Assembly (NCBI GenBank): GCA_044227325.1
Contig: JBGAFI010000005.1
Location: 1-64,000 of the forward strand
Length of the DNA: 64,000 bases
From: PFJX01 sp044227325
GTDB lineage: Bacteria; Pseudomonadota; Gammaproteobacteria; Burkholderiales; Thiobacillaceae
Direction: 5' to 3'
Positions 60,207 through 64,000 of this stretch are shown here, in pieces (the first letter of the stretch is position 1; each line of letters opens with the position of its first letter). Both the position numbers and the translations under genes were made by a program. The notes under the pieces were generated by a model. It searched no databases. It saw nothing but the letters and a program-made list of their open reading frames with translations, and was not told the DNA's origin.

Positions 60207-61452
60207 AAAAAAATCCATCGGTGTCCGGTCCGGGCAGCAACTGGCCATTTTTCCCGAGCGGTGGATCGAGGACGTCGATGCTTGAATCCGGGTGGCGGGC
60301 GACAAACGCGGCCACCTGTCCGCTATTCTCCGCTTGGAAAAGACTGCAAGTGGCGTACAGCATTTTGCCACCCGGCTTGAGCAGCGGCCACAAAGCGTCC
60401 AACAGACGGGACTGTTCCCGGCACAGGTGTTGCATATCCTCGGCGCGTTTCAGCCACTTTCCGTCGGGATGGCGTCCCGCGACGCCGGAGGCGGTACAGG
60501 GGGCGTCGAGGAGAATCCGGTCGAAGGGATGTCCGTCCCACCATGCGCCCGTGTTTCCCGCGTCCGCCGCGAGCAGATGCGCGGACAGCCCGAGCCGGGC
60601 CAGGTTGTCCCGCACCCGTTCCAGGCGCGCGCCGTCACTGTCCAGCGCGGTCAGGTCGAGATCCGTCTGTTCCAGGAGATGGCCGGTCTTGCCGCCGGGG
60701 GCCGCGCAGGCGTCCAGCACGCGCATGCCCGCGCCGGCTTCCAGGAGCGGAGCGGCCCATTGGGCGCCGAGATCCTGCACGGAAACCCGGCCCTCCGCGA
60801 AGCCCGGCAATTCCGAGATGGGGACCGGCCGCTCCAGGGTGATGGCCCAGGGGCCGCTTTGCCGGCCCGGGATGCCCGCTTCGGCGAGTCGGGCCAGGGT
60901 GGTCGCCACGTCCGCCCGGCGTCGGTTGACGCGCAGAGTCATGGGCGGGTGGCTGTTCTGGGTGCGCAGGATGTCGCGCCATTCGGCCGGATATTCCGCG
61001 CGCAGGCGCTCCAGCCACCAGACCGGGAAATTCCAGAAGGCCTCCTGCTGGCTTGGCACATCGGCGCGCAAGCCTTCCCGGCGCCGGTCGAAATTGCGCA
61101 TGACCGCGTTGACGAAGCCGCGCGTGCCGGGGTGGCGGCGCGCGGCGAGGGCGACGGTTTCGTTCACCACGGCGTAGGCGGGCGTGTCGGTGCCGTCCAG
61201 CTCATAGAGCCCGACCAGGAGCGGACCGAGGAGATCGGCGGGCTTCAAGGGGCGTCCGACCAGTTTGGACAGGAAAAAACGCAATCGGCCGGCTTGGCGC
61301 AAGGTGCCGTAGGCCAGGTTCTGGGCGGCGGACCAGACGCGCGCTTCCGCATCGGTGGCGGCGCGAAGGGTGGTGAGGGCCTGGGTCAGGCTGCGTTTCT
61401 CGAGCAGCACGGCGTTGACCAGGTCGGCCGCGAGGATGCGTGGATTCGACAT
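60184..61452 (-). CDS. rsmB: 16S rRNA cytosine-967 C5-methyltransferase
   Basis: A 422-residue enzyme with an N-terminal NusB-like RNA-binding domain (about residues 5-135) and a Rossmann methyltransferase domain. S-adenosylmethionine site DACAAPGGKTGHLLE, the catalytic cysteines in DAPCTASGVAGRHPD and YATCSLF are all present. It methylates C967 of 16S rRNA. In many genomes fmt lies immediately upstream; here a diguanylate cyclase gene is found instead. The 3' end overlaps the DUF4390 gene. Confidence 0.94.
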   Translation of the reverse strand: MSNPRILAADLVNAVLLEKRSLTQALTTLRAATDAEARVWSAAQNLAYGTLRQAGRLRFFLSKLVGRPLKPADLLGPLLVGLYELDGTDTPAYAVVNETVALAARRHPGTRGFVNAVMRNFDRRREGLRADVPSQQEAFWNFPVWWLERLRAEYPAEWRDILRTQNSHPPMTLRVNRRRADVATTLARLAEAGIPGRQSGPWAITLERPVPISELPGFAEGRVSVQDLGAQWAAPLLEAGAGMRVLDACAAPGGKTGHLLEQTDLDLTALDSDGARLERVRDNLARLGLSAHLLAADAGNTGAWWDGHPFDRILLDAPCTASGVAGRHPDGKWLKRAEDMQHLCREQSRLLDALWPLLKPGGKMLYATCSLFQAENSGQVAAFVARHPDSSIDVLDPPLGKNGQLLPGPDTDGFFYARLLKT

Positions 61453-61458
61453 GGGCGC

Positions 61459-61481
61459 ATTGTCGCCCAGGTGGCGACAAT
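61459..61481 (-). terminator. Hairpin between the GGDEF gene and rsmB
   Basis: A perfect 9-base stem ATTGTCGCC/GGCGACAAT with a five-base loop fills the gap between the GGDEF stop (61485) and the rsmB start (61452). No T-run follows, so it may weaken read-through or cover the rsmB ribosome binding site rather than terminate. Confidence 0.35.
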
Positions 61482-61484
61482 TGG

Positions 61485-62438
61485 TCAGGCGGCGACCTTG
61501 ATCGTGTTGCGCCCGCTGTTCTTGGCGCCATAGAGCGCTTCATCCGCGCGGCGCAGCAGCGCATGGCCGTTTTCCTCGCCGCGCAGGGTGGCGACGCCGG
61601 CGCTGAACGTGGTGTTGATCTGTTTGCCTTCGAACACCAGGGGGCTCTTGCTCATGAGCTGCTGCAGGCGCGCCAGGACGAAGTGGGCGCCGCGGCTGTC
61701 GGTGTCCGGCAGGATCAGGGTGAATTCCTCGCCGCCGTAACGCACCAGGGCATCGGATTTGCGCAGCACGGATTTGATCAGGCTGGAGAAGTGCACCAGC
61801 ATCTGGTCGCCGGCCTCGTGGCCGAACTCGTCGTTGACCTTCTTGAAGTAGTCCAGGTCCACCATGGACAGGCTGAGCTTGGTGTCCAATCTTTGCGCGC
61901 GGGCGATTTCCCGCATCAGGGTCTGGTCCAGGCCGCGCCGGTTAAGGGCGCCGGTGAGGGCATCCTCGTTCAGCAACTGGCGCGTTTCGGCCAACTCCTC
62001 CTGCATGCTGGTGAGGGCGCGGCGGGTTTCCACCAAGTCCTTGTGGCTGGCCTCCACGGTGTTCTGGATGCCGCCGGCCTGCATCACCACGGTGGAGAGC
62101 AGGCGCAGGATTTCATTCTTGTCCCGGCTTCCCTTCAGGCTGGTGACGTTGTTGGACAGGTCCTTGTTCTTGTCGCCCAGGTCTTTCGCCAGGGTTTCCG
62201 TTTTGTCGGTCACTTCCTGGAGCATCTGCCGCAGCATGCCCAGCAGTTCGGTGCAGAAGGCGGCATTGGGCGGCGCGGCGGCCTCGGCGGCTTTTTCCTC
62301 GGTGGGCGGGACTTCCGGACGGGGCAGGCCGGAAAGCTCGTAATACATCCGCTCGTAATTTTCCGGTGTGGCGGGTTCACCGGTCTCCTTGAGCCGTTGC
62401 ATCACGGTCAATCCGATGACATTGGGAGTCTGAGCCAT
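61485..62438 (-). CDS. Cytoplasmic diguanylate cyclase (GGDEF)
   Basis: A 317-residue protein from ATG 62438. No membrane helix is seen. The N-terminal 150 residues are polar and helical, with a coiled coil (DLVETRRALTSMQEELAETRQLL) running into the cyclase domain. That domain has DALTGALNRRGLDQ, VDLDYFKKVND, the active site RYGGEEF and the end ADEALYGAKNSGRN. The RxxD inhibitory site is not clearly present. It makes cyclic di-GMP; YcgR (11080) and the GGDEF-EAL protein (48963) could share the pool. It is divergent from mpl and sits where fmt is usually found. Confidence 0.88.
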   Translation of the reverse strand: MAQTPNVIGLTVMQRLKETGEPATPENYERMYYELSGLPRPEVPPTEEKAAEAAAPPNAAFCTELLGMLRQMLQEVTDKTETLAKDLGDKNKDLSNNVTSLKGSRDKNEILRLLSTVVMQAGGIQNTVEASHKDLVETRRALTSMQEELAETRQLLNEDALTGALNRRGLDQTLMREIARAQRLDTKLSLSMVDLDYFKKVNDEFGHEAGDQMLVHFSSLIKSVLRKSDALVRYGGEEFTLILPDTDSRGAHFVLARLQQLMSKSPLVFEGKQINTTFSAGVATLRGEENGHALLRRADEALYGAKNSGRNTIKVAA

Positions 62439-62539
62439 GCTCCGTCGGGCCGAAATAAGAATATGAATCCGGTTATCGGCAATGTGGCGGCATTCTTTAA
62501 CCCATCGGATAATCCCCCGGCCACTTCCCAAAGCGACTC

Positions 62540-63898
62540 ATGCATATTCATATTCTCGGTATTTGCGGCACCTTCATGGGCGGCATCGCGGTCATCGCCC
62601 AACAGGCGGGGCACACGGTCACGGGCTGCGACGCCAATGTCTATCCGCCCATGAGCACCCAGTTGGAGGGGCTGGGCATCCGCTTGATCGAGGGCTTCGA
62701 CGGCGACCAAATCGGCTTGAACGCGGATGTCTACGTGGTGGGCAACGTGGTTTCCCGGGGCAAGCAGCCGCTCATGGAGGAAATCCTGAACCGCGGCCTG
62801 CCATACGTCTCCGGCCCCCAGTGGCTGGCCGAGAACGTGCTGCGGGAGAAATGGGTATTGGCGGTCGCGGGCACCCACGGCAAGACCACGACTTCCAGCA
62901 TGCTGGCCTGGATACTGGAGGACTGCGGCCTGGACCCGGGCTATCTGATCGGCGGCGTGCCCATGAATTTCGGCGTTTCCGCGCGCCTGACCGACAGCCC
63001 CTTCTTCGTCATCGAAGCGGACGAATACGACACGGCCTTCTTCGACAAGCGTTCCAAGTTCGTCCACTACCGGCCGCGCACGGCGGTGTTGAACAACCTG
63101 GAATACGACCACGCGGACATCTTTCCCGACCTGGCCGCCATCGAAACCCAATTCCACCATCTGGTGCGCACCGTGCCGGGCAACGGGCTCATCGTCGCCA
63201 ACGGCGGCGACGGGAACATCCTGCGGGTATTGGGCCGGGGCTGCTGGAGCCCGGTGGAGTATTTCGGCGGCCCGGGTTTCGGCTGGAAGGCGCGGGAACG
63301 GGAAGCCAACAGCTTCGAGGTCAGCCTGGATGACCAGACGGTGGGCACCGTGAACTGGCCCCTGCTCGGCGAGCACAACCGGCTCAACGCGCTTTCCGCC
63401 ATCGCCGCCGCGCGCCATGCGGGTGTTCCCGCCCGGGACGGCATCGACGCCCTGTCGCGCTTCGTCAATGTGAAACGGCGCATGGAGGTGAAAGGCGAAG
63501 CCGGCGGCGTCACCGTCTACGACGATTTCGCCCACCATCCCACCGCCATCGCCACCACCCTGGCCGGTTTGCGCGGCAAGGTGGGCGCCCGGCGCATCCT
63601 GGCGGTGCTGGAACCCCGCTCCAACACCATGAAGCTGGGTGTGATGAAGGATGCCCTGCCCGCCAGCCTGGCCGACGCGGACCGGGTGTTCTGCTACGCC
63701 GGCGGCATCGACTGGGATGTGGCGGAGGCGTTGCGTCCGCTCGGCGGCAAGGCTTCCGTCCATGGCGATCTGGCCGGGCTGGCGGAGGCCGTCGCCGCGG
63801 AATGCAGGCCCGGCGACCAGGTGCTGGTCATGTCCAACGGCGGTTTCGGCGGCATCCATGACAAGTTGCTGGAACGCCTGCGCGGCAACACGGGCTGA
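62540..63898 (+). CDS. mpl: UDP-N-acetylmuramate:L-Ala-gamma-D-Glu-meso-diaminopimelate ligase
   Basis: A 452-residue Mur-type ligase that reuses the tripeptide released from old cell wall by joining it to UDP-N-acetylmuramate. The N-terminal Rossmann part begins HIHILGICGTFMGGIAVIAQ, and the ATP-binding loop is VAGTHGKTTTSSML. Later sequence reads EADEYDTAFFDKRSKFVHYRPR and YDDFAHHPTAI, typical of Mpl and distinct from MurC in the first domain. The length fits Mpl (about 450). It is the first gene of a rightward group continuing beyond the window. Confidence 0.95.
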   Translation: MHIHILGICGTFMGGIAVIAQQAGHTVTGCDANVYPPMSTQLEGLGIRLIEGFDGDQIGLNADVYVVGNVVSRGKQPLMEEILNRGLPYVSGPQWLAENVLREKWVLAVAGTHGKTTTSSMLAWILEDCGLDPGYLIGGVPMNFGVSARLTDSPFFVIEADEYDTAFFDKRSKFVHYRPRTAVLNNLEYDHADIFPDLAAIETQFHHLVRTVPGNGLIVANGGDGNILRVLGRGCWSPVEYFGGPGFGWKAREREANSFEVSLDDQTVGTVNWPLLGEHNRLNALSAIAAARHAGVPARDGIDALSRFVNVKRRMEVKGEAGGVTVYDDFAHHPTAIATTLAGLRGKVGARRILAVLEPRSNTMKLGVMKDALPASLADADRVFCYAGGIDWDVAEALRPLGGKASVHGDLAGLAEAVAAECRPGDQVLVMSNGGFGGIHDKLLERLRGNTG

Positions 63899-63903
63899 AT
63901 GCC

Positions 63904-64000
63904 ATGGATGCGCCCGGCCTCCAGCGTAATCTGAACGAGGAAGGCTGCGAGCTCAGGCTCACGGGCGGCTGGTGCATCCAGCATCTGGTCGAGGTGGAAC
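63904..64000 (+). CDS. N-terminal fragment of a gene leaving the right edge, possibly STAS/MlaE-type permease
   Basis: Only 32 codons are present from ATG 63904, five bases after mpl. The translation contains CELRLTGGWCIQHLVEVE, a strand-turn-strand pattern resembling the STAS-like N-terminus of MlaE-family ABC permeases (RLSGDW-type). The fragment is too short for a firm call. Confidence 0.35.
   Translation, partial: MDAPGLQRNLNEEGCELRLTGGWCIQHLVEVE

Overview
This 64 kb window is chromosomal DNA from a betaproteobacterium, most likely of the Rhodocyclales/Nitrosomonadales type. The grounds are gene order (cytochrome c4 - engB - hemB; pilMNOPQ beside mrcA; rsmB - DUF4390 - ntrY - ntrX - trkA - trkH), PEP-CTERM/XrtA-type genes, diheme c-type cytochromes and a high GC content. 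No plasmid, prophage, insertion sequence or CRISPR array was seen. The species cannot be named from the sequence alone.

Left part (1-11.8 kb): the N-terminal part of a giant DUF4347 adhesin running off the left edge and preceded by a Sel1-repeat gene; two tandem exported phage-tail-collar-type proteins that share an almost identical 430 bp block; tRNA-Arg(CCG); a membrane-anchored diheme cytochrome; rep; cytochrome c4; engB; hemB; ycgR. Convergent to engB, with its terminator inside the engB 3' end, is a strong candidate small RNA with CU-rich anti-Shine-Dalgarno loops. Its place matches Spot 42 (Enterobacteria) and ErsA (Pseudomonas).

Centre-left (12-30.7 kb): a lower-GC block that looks like a lipid/exopolysaccharide surface locus. 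It holds two FeeM-type N-acyl amino acid synthases, a ThiF/E1-like adenylating enzyme and a nitroreductase-fold protein. Next is a PEP-CTERM protein behind a clean sigma-54 promoter. An ABC exporter set follows (LolA-like protein, LolD-like ATPase, DUF1302-like outer-membrane barrel, two FtsX-type permeases), and then prsT, prsR, prsK and a TIGR03013-type sugar transferase. PrsK/PrsR is the expected regulator of the sigma-54 promoter. Taken together these genes suggest synthesis, modification and export of N-acyl amino acid lipids together with PEP-CTERM proteins, though this is inference. No exosortase gene lies in the window.

Centre (30.7-45.7 kb): a small conserved protein coupled to mrcA (PBP1A); divergent pilMNOP and a pilQ broken by a deletion/frameshift; a classical autotransporter with seven 50-residue repeats, where aroK/aroB would usually follow pilQ; a small exported Hfq/Sm-like protein; a LuxR-type regulator; lnt; and a MoaD-like protein without its GlyGly tail.

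Right part (45.8-64 kb): uvrD; a PhnD-like lipoprotein coupled to a PAS-GGDEF-EAL protein; two tandem trkH genes, trkA, ntrX (degenerate ATPase), ntrY, a DUF4390 gene and rsmB; a GGDEF diguanylate cyclase; mpl; and the first 97 bases of a gene leaving the right edge.
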